The notes beneath the pieces are model-generated. The model did not search any database, was not told where the DNA came from, and saw nothing but the letters and a program-made list of their open reading frames with translations. From Bradyrhizobium amphicarpaeae (GTDB taxonomy: Bacteria > Pseudomonadota > Alphaproteobacteria > Rhizobiales > Xanthobacteraceae): DNA of 64,000 nt. The position numbers and the translations under genes were made by a program. Where the stretch lies: positions 5,486,001 to 5,550,000 of the forward strand of contig NZ_CP029426.2 in assembly GCF_002266435.3 (NCBI RefSeq), read 5' to 3'. This document shows, in pieces, positions 63,150 to 64,000 of the stretch (its first letter is position 1; the number at the start of each line of letters is the position of its first letter).

Positions 63150-63815
63150 GAGGATTCCCTGGAAAAGATGAATGAGCCGGCGGCGTCGGAACCGTCACCG
63201 CCGAAGCACATGCGTCATGTCGGATCGCAACTATTCGCCTCCGGGCTGTGTCGGAAGTTGGCCTTCGAGGCGACATTCTCTTGGCATTTGCCGCAATGCG
63301 AAGATGGGGAACCGCGTCAGCGACGCAGAGGCGCCTCTCGAAGGATGCGCCGCGGGAAGCGCTTTCAATGCGATCGCTCCGTCATTCCGGGCGTCGGCCC
63401 GGAATGACGGCGGGGAGGAAGGAGGAGGAGAAAACAGAGATACCGAAAAGCGATCAGCCGCGGCCTCTTCCCGGCCATCCGACACGATCGGTGATGCAAA
63501 ATACAGCGCCGGGAAGGTAGGGGCTCTGCCTGACTGATGCAGCCCGCTAAACCTTGACCCGGCGTGCCGTTCGCGGTTTCTGCCGCTATGCGATGGTCCG
63601 AACGAGCTCCATCGCACTTAACGCGGCTGGATTTGCGGAGGTGGAGTCATAGACCTCCCCTTGCTCATGAAGTGGACGTTGCGCGTCGCTTGTTTGCGAC
63701 CGTCATCATGCTCCTCCTGTGCCACAAAACTGTCAAGCGAGATCAATCGTGGGAGCGATCACAATTGACGTGCCAGTTCCTCTGGGCCCGCGGATATTAA
63801 CGGCTGCGCCGAACG
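63150..63815. other. Gene-free region with a short palindrome
   Basis: About 670 bp in which the open frames on both strands lack ribosome sites, recognisable motifs or consistent codon bias. A perfect 13-bp inverted repeat CGTCATTCCGGGC-GTCG-GCCCGGAATGACG lies at 63380-63409, a short member of the CATTCCGG palindromes. Nothing else is recognised. Confidence 0.55.
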
Positions 63816-63908
63816 CGTAGGGTGGGCAAAGGCGCGCCAGCGCCGTGCCCACGTCTTCTGAACGCGTCACGAAGACGCGTGGGCACGCTTCGCTTTGCCC
63901 ACCCTACG
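63816..63908. repeat. Palindromic intergenic repeat, CGTAGGGTGGGCAAAG family
   Basis: A 93-bp fold-back with perfect 15-bp terminal arms (CGTAGGGTGGGCAAA and TTTGCCCACCCTACG). The inner arms are CGTGCCCACG-type, and GTCTTC is matched by GAAGAC. I recognise this as a widespread palindromic element in Bradyrhizobium and relatives. Confidence 0.85.
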
Positions 63909-64000
63909 GCATCGGGGATTGGTTGCGGTGGGCGTGACCGCATGCATCGGAGGGCACTGTCGCGATGCTGACAGCATCGCACCTGTTTTGTCCGACGGGT

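Noticed and set aside
63231..63617. 128-residue minus-strand frame near the window end
   Set aside because: It crosses a perfect palindromic repeat, has a low-information sequence and no supporting start site.

Overview
The window looks like a chromosomal segment of a photosynthetic Bradyrhizobium (the Aeschynomene-nodulating type) or a close relative. Three things support this: high GC with typical Bradyrhizobium protein families, part of an aerobic/anoxygenic photosynthesis gene cluster, and several families of palindromic intergenic repeats characteristic of that genus. No sequence search was run; assignments rest on recognised motifs, domain order and context.

Region 1 (1-13.5 kb) is the edge of the photosynthesis cluster. 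It holds carotenoid genes of the spirilloxanthin branch (crtE partial, crtD, crtC, crtI, crtB), Mg-chelatase genes (bchI, bchD, bchO), and cluster-located copies of tetrapyrrole genes (hemF, hemE, a hemC-like gene). There is also an alpha/beta hydrolase next to bchO and a 48-residue membrane protein behind hemF. Perfect TGT-N12-ACA (PpsR/CrtJ-type) sites lie between crtE and crtD (one) and in front of crtI (two).

Region 2 (13.8-24.3 kb) is general chromosome: a DUF3422/membrane-hydrolase pair, a DUF427 protein, an ECF sigma factor, tRNA-Lys(CTT), a Spy-like periplasmic protein, an orphan DctP binding protein, and leuA. leuA is preceded by a leucine-rich leader peptide with alternative hairpins. 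It is followed by about 1.2 kb of repeat-rich DNA.

Region 3 (24.5-38.7 kb) is transport and catabolism: an SMP-30-like Tat protein, a FAD oxidoreductase, a complete branched-chain-type ABC transporter in which the two ATPases are fused and two paralogous binding proteins flank the permease genes, a class II UvrA, another binding protein and a Gfo/Idh/MocA dehydrogenase.

Region 4 (38.7-51.4 kb) holds RlpA-like proteins, a Gly/Tyr-rich secreted protein, glgC-glgA, a SemiSWEET, a DODA-type dioxygenase, a type-B carboxylesterase with an altered nucleophile motif, an unusual Baeyer-Villiger-type monooxygenase fused to an HSL-family esterase, and several very small genes.

Region 5 (51.4-64 kb) has a DUF1800-DUF1501 pair and a blaI-blaR1/M56 pair that appear to share an operator, then a malic enzyme, a Bug/TctC receptor and a large MscS channel. 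It ends in about 0.85 kb of repeat-bearing, gene-free DNA. Fold-back repeats sit repeatedly between gene 3' ends, three of them between convergent genes.
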